Assembly (NCBI RefSeq): GCF_029893105.1
Contig: NZ_JARXWG010000004.1
Location: 62,001 to 126,000 of the forward strand
From: Parabacteroides sp. PF5-9
Lineage (GTDB): Bacteria; Bacteroidota; Bacteroidia; Bacteroidales; Tannerellaceae
DNA length: 64,000 nucleotides
Reading direction: 5' to 3'
The position numbers and the translations under genes were made by a program. Below, piece after piece: positions 1-8,227 of the stretch. Below the pieces are notes generated by a model, which made no database searches, was not told the DNA's origin, and worked only from the letters and a program-made list of their open reading frames with translations. Within the stretch, counting starts at the first letter, position 1; the number at the start of each line of letters is the position of its first letter.

Positions 1-324
1 ATGGCTGATGGCAATATGTTTACCATCCGAACTGATTACATGGTCGTTGTTGCAACGTGTAGCAAATCCGGTATTGATTTCTATAGGCTCTCCCGGTGAA
101 TCGGGAGATACTTTATACAGTTTTCCTCCACTATTATAAACGAGCCATTTCCCGTCAGGTGTCCAGTTAGGCGCCTCTATGTGGTAGGGGAACTCTTTAA
201 TAACAACATGTTTACCGGTGGTCGTATCATATATTTCCAGATAGCTGATCACATTTGTCCGTTGCGCAAATGTTGTAGTAGCCATCAGGAAAAGGCCTAA
301 AATAAGAGAAGTTGTCTTTTTCAT
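1..324 (-). CDS. TolB-like beta-propeller protein, N-terminal part (cut by window edge)
   Basis: Reading on the minus strand from the ATG at 324 gives 108 residues before the window ends, so the C-terminus is missing. The start MKKTTSLILGLFLMATTTFAQ is a Sec signal peptide (signal peptidase I type, no lipobox). The mature part carries a PD40/WD40-like propeller blade (APNWTPDGKWLVYN, then VISSDGKHIAIS), as in TolB-type periplasmic propellers. It lies 18 nt downstream of the GH88 gene and is probably co-transcribed, which suggests a periplasmic role in a carbohydrate locus. The exact function is unknown. This ORF is seen directly; its family is inferred from the SPDG-type blade motifs. Confidence 0.8.
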   Translation of the reverse strand, partial: MKKTTSLILGLFLMATTTFAQRTNVISYLEIYDTTTGKHVVIKEFPYHIEAPNWTPDGKWLVYNSGGKLYKVSPDSPGEPIEINTGFATRCNNDHVISSDGKHIAISH

Positions 325-342
325 GATCTACAATTGTTATGT

Positions 343-1548
343 TTAATTCTTAGTTGTTAGTCGTTTTAATCGCATTAAAGCTTCCACATAATAATAATCG
401 GCATAGGTCAAAGGGACATCCACTTCACTGTTTCCCGGCAGATGGCCTGTGCAATGCATAATCGTGAAATAACGATTTGTGCCCGGTTCGGCCAAATAAT
501 CCGGAGAAGAGAGTGAGCGAATCTGCTCTTCGGCAAAAGCGAGGCATTGCGCACCGAAATCACCAGTGATCAACTGACTCAATTCGATCAAAGCCGAAGC
601 CATAATCGCAGCAGCAGACGCATCACGATAGGTGTTAGGAATGTCCGGGCTATCAAAATCCCAGTAAGGTACTTTGTCTTCCGGCATACGCGGATGATTC
701 ATCAGGAAGAGCGCGATATTACGTGCTTGTTCGAAATATTCCGGTTTGCCTGTTTCACGCGCCATCACCACATAGCCATACAGTCCCCAGGCTTGTCCAC
801 GAGCCCATGCCGACTCATGGCTATACCCCTGATGTGTATGTTGCGCGTGCGGAGCCCCCGTGATTGTATCGTAGGAAACAACATGATAACTGCTATAATC
901 AGGACGAAAATGATGATTCATCGTTTTTTTAGCATGCGAATCTGCGATTTCATAAAATTGCTGATCGCCGGTTTCCTTTGACATGACGGTGAAAAATTCC
1001 AGATTCATCATATTATCAATAATCACCGGGTATTGCCAGACCTCTTTATTGAAATCCCAGGATCTGATCGCACATACAGTCGAATTATAGCGGGTTGCCA
1101 ACGAATGAGCGCCTGTAATCATAATTTCTTTATACTGCGGATTTTGGGTAATTCGGTAGCCATTCCCATAACTGCAATAGAGCATAAAACCCAAGTCATG
1201 CGTATTGGTCATGTTTTTAGCCGGTTCTACCCGGTCGGTATACATCTCTGCATATTTCTTCAGTTCAGGAGTCGAGCTGTTTTCATACAGATACCATAAT
1301 TCTCCGGGGAAAAATCCACTGCACCACCAGCCGTAATCGCTGGTTTGTAATGTTCCGTCAGGTTTTATGGTTCGCGGGAAACGTCCCTCTTCCCCTTCCA
1401 GTTCTTTCGCCATGAGTACAGATTGCTGGGTGGCGACACTCAGGCCGCGTTCGATCACGTCTGATAGTGGTTCTTTCTTCTCTTCGCCGGTGGAACAAGC
1501 TGTAACTATTAACGTGACAGCAACGATAAAAGTGGTCGATAGTTTCAT
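343..1548 (-). CDS. Glycoside hydrolase family 88 (unsaturated glucuronyl hydrolase), lipoprotein
   Basis: A 401-residue protein with a lipoprotein signal (lipobox VTAC, Cys18), so it is probably anchored in the envelope. GH88 enzymes hydrate the 4,5-unsaturated uronic acid left at the non-reducing end of oligosaccharides by polysaccharide lyases, which releases it. Family marks are visible: NTHDLGF with Asp118 and VIIDNMMNLE with Asp178, matching the two essential aspartates of characterised enzymes, plus RGQAWGLYG and the late YRDASAAAI segment. Length fits the family. It leads a two-gene unit with the TolB-like gene. No lyase or SusCD pair lies inside the window, so the polysaccharide substrate cannot be told. 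Confidence 0.9.
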   Translation of the reverse strand: MKLSTTFIVAVTLIVTACSTGEEKKEPLSDVIERGLSVATQQSVLMAKELEGEEGRFPRTIKPDGTLQTSDYGWWCSGFFPGELWYLYENSSTPELKKYAEMYTDRVEPAKNMTNTHDLGFMLYCSYGNGYRITQNPQYKEIMITGAHSLATRYNSTVCAIRSWDFNKEVWQYPVIIDNMMNLEFFTVMSKETGDQQFYEIADSHAKKTMNHHFRPDYSSYHVVSYDTITGAPHAQHTHQGYSHESAWARGQAWGLYGYVVMARETGKPEYFEQARNIALFLMNHPRMPEDKVPYWDFDSPDIPNTYRDASAAAIMASALIELSQLITGDFGAQCLAFAEEQIRSLSSPDYLAEPGTNRYFTIMHCTGHLPGNSEVDVPLTYADYYYVEALMRLKRLTTKN

Positions 1549-1576
1549 GATATCTAAAGGATAAATTGTGTTTGCG

Positions 1577-1584
1577 CAAACATA
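1577..1584 (-). promoter_or_regulatory. Bacteroidetes -7 box (TATGTTTG) for the GH88 gene
   Basis: TATGTTTG on the minus strand, 28 nt upstream of the GH88 start, matches the TAnnTTTG consensus of the Bacteroidetes primary sigma factor. Confidence 0.6.
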
Positions 1585-1892
1585 CGGATATTTTTTTTAT
1601 TCTTTATTCATCAGTTAAGTATAAATGTATCAAACGACAAAGAGATGTTTTCTATCTTTACTTCAATGTGCGATTACCAGCTCAACTGTTTAAAGCGCAG
1701 CATTATCATTTTGTTATTAAAAACAAACGATTACTGACATAAATCACAAAAAACACCTATTCTATTAACTCGTACTTTGTCTCTTTTTACTCAACCAGGC
1801 ACCGTTTTGAATCATTTTAGGCCAAACATCGACTATTTATTCCGATTTATTCCTGTTCATCTTTCCAATTTCCCCTGAAGATTTTAAAAATG

Positions 1893-2185
1893 GTGCAGAT
1901 GACTTCGGAAGAACATCTAAATGGTTCGGGTCAATCATCAGCATCATTTTTTTTAGGGGTCGAAAACGGGTGAAAAAACGGGCGAAAAAACGGAAATTTC
2001 TCTCCAGAAGGAGAATTTTGTCAGATCGTAAAAATAGGCAAGATAAAATGAAAATCAAGCTATCTCTTAAAAATAAACTCCAAATCCTGCCCGTATTTTC
2101 AACGGTGCTTGTGGCCTATTTCAAATAGACGAATCTCGGAGGGGGTCAAATGACAAAGTGTAAAAACTGACAGATTGTAACCTTG
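1893..2185 (+). repeat. Dispersed intergenic repeat, copy 1 (inverted copy at 19971-20258)
   Basis: The roughly 750-nt gap 1549-2296 contains no convincing gene. Most of it is one copy of a roughly 290-bp repeat whose second copy lies in opposite orientation at 19971-20258. Shared blocks, in order: GCAGATnAC near the start, AACATCTAAATnG, GGGTCGAAAACG with repeated CGAAAAAA blocks, AAATTTCTCTCC, CCAAATCCT, GGGGGTCAAATGACAAA, AAAACTGACAGATTGT. Identity is high in blocks and low between them, so these are old copies. There are no transposase remnants or clear terminal repeats. Confidence 0.75.
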
Positions 2186-2249
2186 CTTATTGATGTTGGT
2201 TTGTCTTGATTCTTTTAGGGAGGCTCACGGATAAATCACCATTTTTATG

Positions 2250-2257
2250 TAAGTTTG
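2250..2257 (+). promoter_or_regulatory. -7 box (TAAGTTTG) for the acyltransferase gene
   Basis: TAAGTTTG lies 39 nt upstream of the ATG at 2297. It places transcription start near 2262, which rules out the longer TTG-initiated reading from 2255. Confidence 0.55.
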
Positions 2258-2296
2258 AGCCATTATTTATCGTTTGATCTAAAATACAGAAACAAC

Positions 2297-3394
2297 ATGG
2301 CACAATCCGGAAGATTACTCTCGCTTGATGTGATGCGGGGAATTACGATTGCAGGAATGATTATGGTCAACAACCCCGGTTCGTGGGGAACGGTGTACGC
2401 CCCTTTACGACATGCCCAATGGGACGGATTAACTCCGACCGACCTTGTTTTTCCTTTCTTTATGTTTATAATGGGCGTATCGATGTTTTTCTCCTTACGC
2501 AAATACGACTTCAAACTCTCCAGGGAGAGCGTCTTTAAAGTGGTCAAAAGAACGGTATTGATTTTTCTCGTCGGACTGGGGCTGAATCTTTTCGGGCTCC
2601 TACTCAATAACGGATCGTTGGAGAACTTAAGGATTCTGGGTGTTATGCAACGCCTGGCGCTGGCATATGGTGTCGGTTCGTTGATAGGTCTTGCGGTCAA
2701 TCACAAATATCTGTTGCATATTGCCGCGGGAATTTTGGTTTTCTACTGGGCTTTATTGGGATTGACCGACAGTACTATCTTGTCGGAGCAAAACATCATC
2801 GCATGGGTCGACCGTACCTTATTCGGCGCTTCTCATATGTATAAAGATACCATGGCCGATGGCACCCGTATCGCTTTTGATCCGGAAGGTTTTTTGAGTA
2901 CGATAGGGAGTGTGGCGCATGTGTTGATTGGTTTTTATGTCGGAAAAATGATCATGGATAGTAAAAAGAACAATGAACTGATCATTCGCAACCTGTTTAT
3001 TTTGGGTACAATCCTTTTGTTTGGAGGCTTGTTACTCCATTACGGATGTCCGATCAATAAAAAAATATGGAGCAGTACGTTTGTGTTGACAACCTGCGGA
3101 TTAGGTTCCCTGTTTTTAGCGTTACTGATCTGGATTATCGATATCAACGGGAAAAAGAGATGGACCTTGTTTTTCGAATCGTTCGGCATCAATCCACTTT
3201 ATTTGTATGTACAGGCCTCGTTGTTGGCTACTTTATTCAGTAAGATCGGGTTCTCCGGATTGATGTATAACTCTGTTTTCCAACCGGCGTTTGGAAATTA
3301 TCTCGGTTCGTTGGTCTGGGCGGTGTTCTTTGTTGTTGTGAACTGGATACCCGGTTATTTCCTTTATAAGAAACAGATTTATATCAAACTCTGA
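2297..3394 (+). CDS. DUF5009 / HGSNAT-like membrane acyltransferase
   Basis: 365 residues from the ATG at 2297 (MAQSGRLLSLDVMRG), chosen because homologous proteins begin this way and a promoter box lies at 2250. The RLxSLDxxRG start, the PTDLVFPFFMFIMG segment and about ten hydrophobic helices are typical of the COG4299 family, related to human heparan-alpha-glucosaminide N-acetyltransferase and YeiB. These move acyl groups from the cytoplasm onto sugars across the inner membrane. Substrate is unknown; a role in glycan or cell-wall sugar acetylation is inference. It is followed by the AlkC-like gene after 33 nt and may share its transcript. Confidence 0.85.
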   Translation: MAQSGRLLSLDVMRGITIAGMIMVNNPGSWGTVYAPLRHAQWDGLTPTDLVFPFFMFIMGVSMFFSLRKYDFKLSRESVFKVVKRTVLIFLVGLGLNLFGLLLNNGSLENLRILGVMQRLALAYGVGSLIGLAVNHKYLLHIAAGILVFYWALLGLTDSTILSEQNIIAWVDRTLFGASHMYKDTMADGTRIAFDPEGFLSTIGSVAHVLIGFYVGKMIMDSKKNNELIIRNLFILGTILLFGGLLLHYGCPINKKIWSSTFVLTTCGLGSLFLALLIWIIDINGKKRWTLFFESFGINPLYLYVQASLLATLFSKIGFSGLMYNSVFQPAFGNYLGSLVWAVFFVVVNWIPGYFLYKKQIYIKL

Positions 3395-3427
3395 TACTAT
3401 TTTTATACAGGTCTAAAAATCAGATAT

Positions 3428-4564
3428 ATGGCAGAACCTTTTAAGAATATGTACAATGAGCAGTTTTTCGATATATTAACGAAAGACTTCATGCTCGTTA
3501 TCCCCGACTTTGACGCCCGCGCGTTTGTGGCTCAAGTTATGGATGAAGAATGGGAAAACAGAGAACTCAAACAGCGTACTGCACACATTGCAACAGTTCT
3601 GAAAAAGTTTATGCCGGCAGATTACAAAGAGGCAATCGCAAAAATACTCGAACTGCTGGATCGTATAGAATCCAGATATCCGCATTGTTCGAAAATAGAT
3701 GATACGAAGTACGGCTTACTGTTAGAGTATGGGGGGATTTTGGATAATTATGTCGAACAGTATGGACTGGACGATTACGAGACCTCTGTTGAGGCGATAG
3801 AGCGCATCACCCAGTTTACAAGCTGCGAATTTGTGACTCATGCATTTATCGTCAAATACCCGGACAAAATGATGGCGCAAATGTTGGCTTGGTCGAAGCA
3901 TGCGCATTGGGGAGTCAGGCGACTTGCTTCAGAAGGTTGTCGGCCACGCCTTCCTTGGGCAATGGCTTTGCCGAATCTGAAAAAAAATCCTGCGCCGATC
4001 ATTCCTATATTGGAAAATCTTAAAAACGATCCGGCACGATTTGTGCGACTGAGTGTTGCCAATAATCTGAATGATATTGCAAAAGACAATCCCCAAGTGG
4101 TGATTGATTGGGTGAAAAAATGGCAAGGAGAGTCGGATGCAGTCGATTGGATCATTAAGCATGGCTGCCGAACACTCTTAAAACAAGGTCATCCGGAAGT
4201 GATGGCGTTGTTCGGTTTGGCTGCTGTAAAGGATGTCCGTATTGAAGATTTTCAGATTTTAACACCTGAAGTGAAGGTCGGTCATTCGTTGGAGTTCCGT
4301 TTTAGCCTACTGAATAATAGTGATAAAAAAGCGAAAATACGACTGGAATACGGGTTGTATTACCAAAAGGCGAATGGTACATTGTCGAAAAAAGTCTGTA
4401 AAATCAGTGAAAAAGATTACACAGCAAATTCGACTACACAGATTATCCGAAAACACTCTTTTAAAGTAGTGACAACGCGAAAACTTCATCCCGGACTTCA
4501 TCAGGTTGCTGTTATAATCAACGGGAATGAATTTGAAAAATATGCTTTTAAACTGGTTGAATGA
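3428..4564 (+). CDS. AlkC-like DNA alkylation repair glycosylase with C-terminal Ig-like domain
   Basis: 378 residues. Residues about 1-270 are helical HEAT-like repeats of the AlkC/AlkD superfamily (COG4335), which excise alkylated bases such as 3-methyladenine without base flipping. The segment HAHWGVRRLASEGCRPRLPW and the following FVRLSVANNLNDIAKD are typical repeats. Residues about 275-378 form a beta-rich region (LEFRFSLLNNSDKKAKIRL onward) that looks like the Ig-like C-terminal domain found in a subset of AlkC proteins. It is the last gene before a strong terminator. I am confident of the superfamily, less so of substrate range. Confidence 0.8.
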   Translation: MAEPFKNMYNEQFFDILTKDFMLVIPDFDARAFVAQVMDEEWENRELKQRTAHIATVLKKFMPADYKEAIAKILELLDRIESRYPHCSKIDDTKYGLLLEYGGILDNYVEQYGLDDYETSVEAIERITQFTSCEFVTHAFIVKYPDKMMAQMLAWSKHAHWGVRRLASEGCRPRLPWAMALPNLKKNPAPIIPILENLKNDPARFVRLSVANNLNDIAKDNPQVVIDWVKKWQGESDAVDWIIKHGCRTLLKQGHPEVMALFGLAAVKDVRIEDFQILTPEVKVGHSLEFRFSLLNNSDKKAKIRLEYGLYYQKANGTLSKKVCKISEKDYTANSTTQIIRKHSFKVVTTRKLHPGLHQVAVIINGNEFEKYAFKLVE

Positions 4565-4577
4565 CTATGGTAAGAAG

Positions 4578-4612
4578 AAAGCTGTCCGAATCTAATCGGA
4601 CAGCTTTTATTC
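4578..4612 (+). terminator. Rho-independent terminator after the AlkC-like gene
   Basis: A perfect 12-bp stem (AAAGCTGTCCGA at 4578-4589 with TCGGACAGCTTT at 4596-4607), 6-nt loop, then a short T-rich stretch. It begins 13 nt after the stop codon. Confidence 0.85.
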
Positions 4613-4760
4613 TAATCAATTTTTCCATTTAAGTTCAGGCTAATTCGAATAAGGGCGCTTACATGATACTAAACACGCGACAAGTTGAAATTGTTTAACA
4701 AACGACGAAATCTTAGTACATTTTTTGGCTAAGTAGAGAAAAAAAACGACTTTTGTCTGT

Positions 4761-6035
4761 ATGATGAATCAACCTTTAGCAGAACGATTACGTCCGAAAA
4801 CCTTGGATGATTATATCGGACAGAAACATCTGGTAGGTGAAGGAGCGGTATTGCGTAGAATGATTGAAGGCGGACGGATACCTTCGTTTATCTTATGGGG
4901 ACCTCCTGGCGTTGGAAAAACAACATTGGCACAGATTATCGCCAATAAACTGGATGCTCCCTTTTATACCCTCAGTGCGATCAGTTCGGGAGTGAAAGAT
5001 GTACGGGAGGTTATCGAGAAGTCGAAAAATAACCGTTTTTTCAATACCGTTTCTCCCATTCTTTTTATTGATGAGATTCACCGTTTCAGCAAATCTCAAC
5101 AAGACTCTTTATTGAATGCCGTGGAGAGGGGAGTGGTTACTTTAATCGGAGCGACAACAGAGAACCCTTCTTTCGAAGTGATCCGGCCATTATTATCCCG
5201 CTGTCAGGTGTATGTCTTGAAGTCGTTGGATAAGAATGACCTATTGACTTTATTGCATAAAGCGATTACGGAAGATATTGTCTTAAAAGAGAAGGCTATT
5301 CAGCTGACTGAGACGACCGCCCTTTTACGTTATTCGGGAGGGGATGCCCGGAAGCTACTCAATATCCTTGAACTGGTCGTCTCGGCCGAGGAAGGAAGCC
5401 AGATCGAGATTACGGATGAGAAGGTTGTTGAACGGTTACAGGAAAATCCTGCGGCTTATGATAAAGGGGGTGAGATGCATTATGATATTATTTCAGCCTT
5501 TATCAAATCTATTCGCGGAAGTGATCCGGATGCAGCCATCTACTGGCTGGCCAGGATGGTCGAAGGGGGCGAAGATCCGGAATTTATTGCCCGCCGCCTG
5601 TTGATCTCTGCTGCCGAAGATATCGGGTTGGCCAATCCGAATGCGCTGTTATTGGCCAATGCCTGTTTTGAAGCGCTCAAAAAAATCGGTTGGCCCGAAG
5701 GACGTATTATTCTCGCCGAGACAACTGTCTATCTGGCAACAAGCCCGAAAAGTAACTCGGCCTATCTGGCTATAGACGAAGCGATTGCTGCGGTTTCAAA
5801 TACAGGTAATCTGCCTGTCCCCTTGCATTTACGGAATGCACCTACCAAATTGATGAAAGAACTGGACTATGGAAAAGAATATAAATATGCACATAGCTAT
5901 GAAGGGAATTTTGTCAAACAAGATTTCTTACCTCCGGAAATCGCTCATGAACGGTTTTGGAAAGGGCAGCAAAACCCGGCTGAAAGTAAGTTGGTTGAAT
6001 CTATGAAGCGATTGTGGGGAGAGCGCTACGAATGA
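4761..6035 (+). CDS. rarA: Replication-associated recombination protein A (RarA/MgsA)
   Basis: 424 residues, the normal length for this AAA+ ATPase, which acts at stalled forks and single-strand gaps. Walker A is GPPGVGKTT (residues 47-55), Walker B/DEIH lies in LFIDEIHRFSK, and sensor 1 in LIGATTENPSFEV. The C-terminal half has the SSB-interacting/tetramerisation region with YWLARMVEGGEDPEFIARRL. The start MMNQPLAERLRPKTLDDY is the usual family start. It sits between unrelated genes and is probably transcribed alone. Confidence 0.96.
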   Translation: MMNQPLAERLRPKTLDDYIGQKHLVGEGAVLRRMIEGGRIPSFILWGPPGVGKTTLAQIIANKLDAPFYTLSAISSGVKDVREVIEKSKNNRFFNTVSPILFIDEIHRFSKSQQDSLLNAVERGVVTLIGATTENPSFEVIRPLLSRCQVYVLKSLDKNDLLTLLHKAITEDIVLKEKAIQLTETTALLRYSGGDARKLLNILELVVSAEEGSQIEITDEKVVERLQENPAAYDKGGEMHYDIISAFIKSIRGSDPDAAIYWLARMVEGGEDPEFIARRLLISAAEDIGLANPNALLLANACFEALKKIGWPEGRIILAETTVYLATSPKSNSAYLAIDEAIAAVSNTGNLPVPLHLRNAPTKLMKELDYGKEYKYAHSYEGNFVKQDFLPPEIAHERFWKGQQNPAESKLVESMKRLWGERYE

Positions 6036-6074
6036 TAAAATGATTTATATCGATTGATTTTTCTTTCAAAAAGA

Positions 6075-6104
6075 TTGTCGGTGGTGGATAAATATGTACA
6101 TTTG
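6075..6104 (+). promoter_or_regulatory. Promoter of the serC-serA-DUF1015 operon
   Basis: TACATTTG at 6097-6104 is a perfect Bacteroidetes -7 box, with a TTG at 6075-6077 19 bp upstream as the -33 element. The serC start follows at 6142. Confidence 0.7.
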
Positions 6105-6141
6105 CTGCCTATTTCAACAATAATAATATTCTAAAAAAGAC

Positions 6142-7215
6142 ATGGGTATGAAGAAGCACAATTTTTATGCAGGTCCTTCTATATTGAGTGAATATACGAT
6201 AAAAAACACGGCTATTGCAGTCGAGGATTTTGCGGGTACAGGGTTGTCGATCCTGGAAGTCTCTCACCGAAGCAAAGAATTTGTGGCTGTATCGGATGAA
6301 GCACGGGCATTAATCAAAGAGTTGCTGGATATACCTGCTGGCTACGACGTTCTTTTTCTCGGTGGTGGCGCCAGTATGCAATTTTGTATGGCTCCTTTCA
6401 ATTTATTGAAGAAGAAAGCGTCTTATCTGGATACCGGCACCTGGGCTTCTAACGCCATTAAGGAGGCGAAGTTTTTTGGTGAGATCGATGTGGTCGCCTC
6501 ATCCAAAGAGGCCAATTATTCCTATATCCCCAAAGGGTATTCAATCGCCGGGGATTCGGATTATTTCCATTTTACATCCAACAATACCATCTATGGAACA
6601 GAGATGCGCTATGACCCGGATTTAAAAGTCCGTCTGGTTTGCGATATGTCTTCCGATATCTTCTCTCGTCCGATTGATATCTCTAAATACGATCTGATCT
6701 ATGCCGGAGCACAAAAGAATCTGGGGCCGGCAGGTGTGACAGTGGTTATTGTCCGCGAAGAGGCGTTAGGTCAGGTCGATCGTCCTATTCCTACCATGCT
6801 TGATTATCGTACACATGTGAAGAAAGAGTCGATGTTTAACACACCTCCTGTTTTGCCAATTTTCTCTGTGTTGCAAACATTGAAATGGTATAAAATGCAG
6901 GGAGGAGTGGAAGCGTTGGAGCAGAATAATCTTGAAAAAGCAGCTATCCTGTACGATGAAATAGATCGTAACAAGTTGTTTAAAGGAACAGCTGCTACTG
7001 AAGACCGTTCCATCATGAATGTCTGCTTTGTGATGAATGAAGCGTATCAAGAACTGGAAGAGGAATTTGCCAAATTTGCGGCAGCAGCCGGAATGGTCGG
7101 AATCAAAGGACACCGTTCTGTCGGTGGTTTCCGTGCATCCATCTATAATGCGATGCCTAAAACGAGTGTAGAAGCGTTGGTTCAAACAATGAAAGCGTTT
7201 GAAAAACAACATTAA
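6142..7215 (+). CDS. serC: Phosphoserine aminotransferase
   Basis: 357 residues. This PLP enzyme converts 3-phosphohydroxypyruvate to phosphoserine, the second step of serine synthesis. The PLP lysine is Lys192 in [12 protein letters not shown]. The GGGASMQF and TSNNTIYGT segments bind phosphate and substrate. Translation may start at 6142 (MGMKKHNF) or at the ATG two codons later, which gives the commoner start MKKHNFYAG. First gene of the operon, with serA following. Confidence 0.96.
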   Translation: MGMKKHNFYAGPSILSEYTIKNTAIAVEDFAGTGLSILEVSHRSKEFVAVSDEARALIKELLDIPAGYDVLFLGGGASMQFCMAPFNLLKKKASYLDTGTWASNAIKEAKFFGEIDVVASSKEANYSYIPKGYSIAGDSDYFHFTSNNTIYGTEMRYDPDLKVRLVCDMSSDIFSRPIDISKYDLIYAGAQKNLGPAGVTVVIVREEALGQVDRPIPTMLDYRTHVKKESMFNTPPVLPIFSVLQTLKWYKMQGGVEALEQNNLEKAAILYDEIDRNKLFKGTAATEDRSIMNVCFVMNEAYQELEEEFAKFAAAAGMVGIKGHRSVGGFRASIYNAMPKTSVEALVQTMKAFEKQH

Positions 7216-7299
7216 TAAATGGCGAGAATTATTCCTTATACACAAGAACCCAAACAAGTGGAGAAAACCGTTTTCTTCACTGCTGTAAATATAGATAAA

Positions 7300-8220
7300 A
7301 TGAAAATTTTAATCGCAACAGATAAGCCGTTTGCACCCATTGCTGTGAACGGCATACGAAAAGTGGTCGAAGACGCCGGAATGGAATTATTTCTGTTGGA
7401 AAAATATACAGAGAAAAAACAGTTGTTGGAGGCTGTGGCCGATGTTGATGCTATGATCATCCGAAGTGATATCATCGATAACGAAGTGTTTGATGCAGCT
7501 AAAAAACTGAAGATCGTTGTTCGGGCTGGTGCCGGTTACGACAATGTTGATCTGGCTGCGGCAACGGCTCACAATGTAATTGTTATGAATACCCCTGGAC
7601 AAAACTCTAACGCCGTTGCCGAATTGGTTTTTGGAATGTTGGTTTATGGCGTTCGTAATCTCTTTAACGGTACATCCGGAACGGAACTGAAAGGGAAGAA
7701 ATTGGGCATCTTGGCCTATGGTAATGTGGGGAGAAATGTTGCCCGTATTGCAAAAGGATTTGGTATGGATGTGTATGCCTATGACGCGTTTACCCCTGTC
7801 CAGGCGATCGAGAAGGATGGTGTGAAAGCTGTTGCTTCCACAGAAGAGTTATTCAAAATGACCCAGGTTGTGTCATTACATATCCCGGCAACACCGGAAA
7901 CGAAAGGGTCGATTAACTTCAATCTGATGAACTCAATGCCGAAAGGAGCTGTTGTTATCAATACGGCGCGAAAAGAGGTGATGGATGAAGCCGGATTGGT
8001 TCAAATGTTTGAGGAACGTCCTGACTTTAAGTATCTCTCGGATATCAAACCGGGAAATGATCTTGAGTTGAATGAAAAATATCCGGATCGCTATTTCGCC
8101 ACTCCTAAAAAAATGGGTGCTCAAACAGCAGAAGCAAATATAAACGCAGGAATTGCGGCAGCCGAACAAATTGTTGATTATCTTAAAAACGGGAATACCA
8201 CCTTTCAGGTAAATAAATAA
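7300..8220 (+). CDS. serA: D-3-phosphoglycerate dehydrogenase, Bacteroidales/Entamoeba-type
   Basis: 306 residues from the ATG at 7300 (MKILIATDKPFAPI). An in-frame ATG at 7219 would add 27 residues that do not look like the family, so I reject it. The enzyme oxidises 3-phosphoglycerate, the first step of serine synthesis, feeding SerC. The NAD-binding loop is AYGNVGRN (139-146), and Arg224 lies in NTARKEV. The usual catalytic His of the TPHxG motif is replaced: here the motif is TPKKMGAQT (269-277), with Lys at the His place. This matches the short type known from Bacteroidales and Entamoeba. No ACT regulatory domain is present. Confidence 0.93.
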   Translation: MKILIATDKPFAPIAVNGIRKVVEDAGMELFLLEKYTEKKQLLEAVADVDAMIIRSDIIDNEVFDAAKKLKIVVRAGAGYDNVDLAAATAHNVIVMNTPGQNSNAVAELVFGMLVYGVRNLFNGTSGTELKGKKLGILAYGNVGRNVARIAKGFGMDVYAYDAFTPVQAIEKDGVKAVASTEELFKMTQVVSLHIPATPETKGSINFNLMNSMPKGAVVINTARKEVMDEAGLVQMFEERPDFKYLSDIKPGNDLELNEKYPDRYFATPKKMGAQTAEANINAGIAAAEQIVDYLKNGNTTFQVNK

Positions 8221-8227
8221 AATCACC

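Noticed and set aside
1837-2058. Small protein gene inside the dispersed repeat (and its counterpart at 20003-20221)
   Set aside because: Both frames are open because the DNA is low in stop codons there, but the two peptides are poorly alike compared with the DNA blocks, and they are Phe/Arg-rich without a proper start signal.
7219-7299. Longer SerA starting at 7219
   Set aside because: The extra 27 residues do not resemble the family; MKILIATDKP at 7300 is the usual start.
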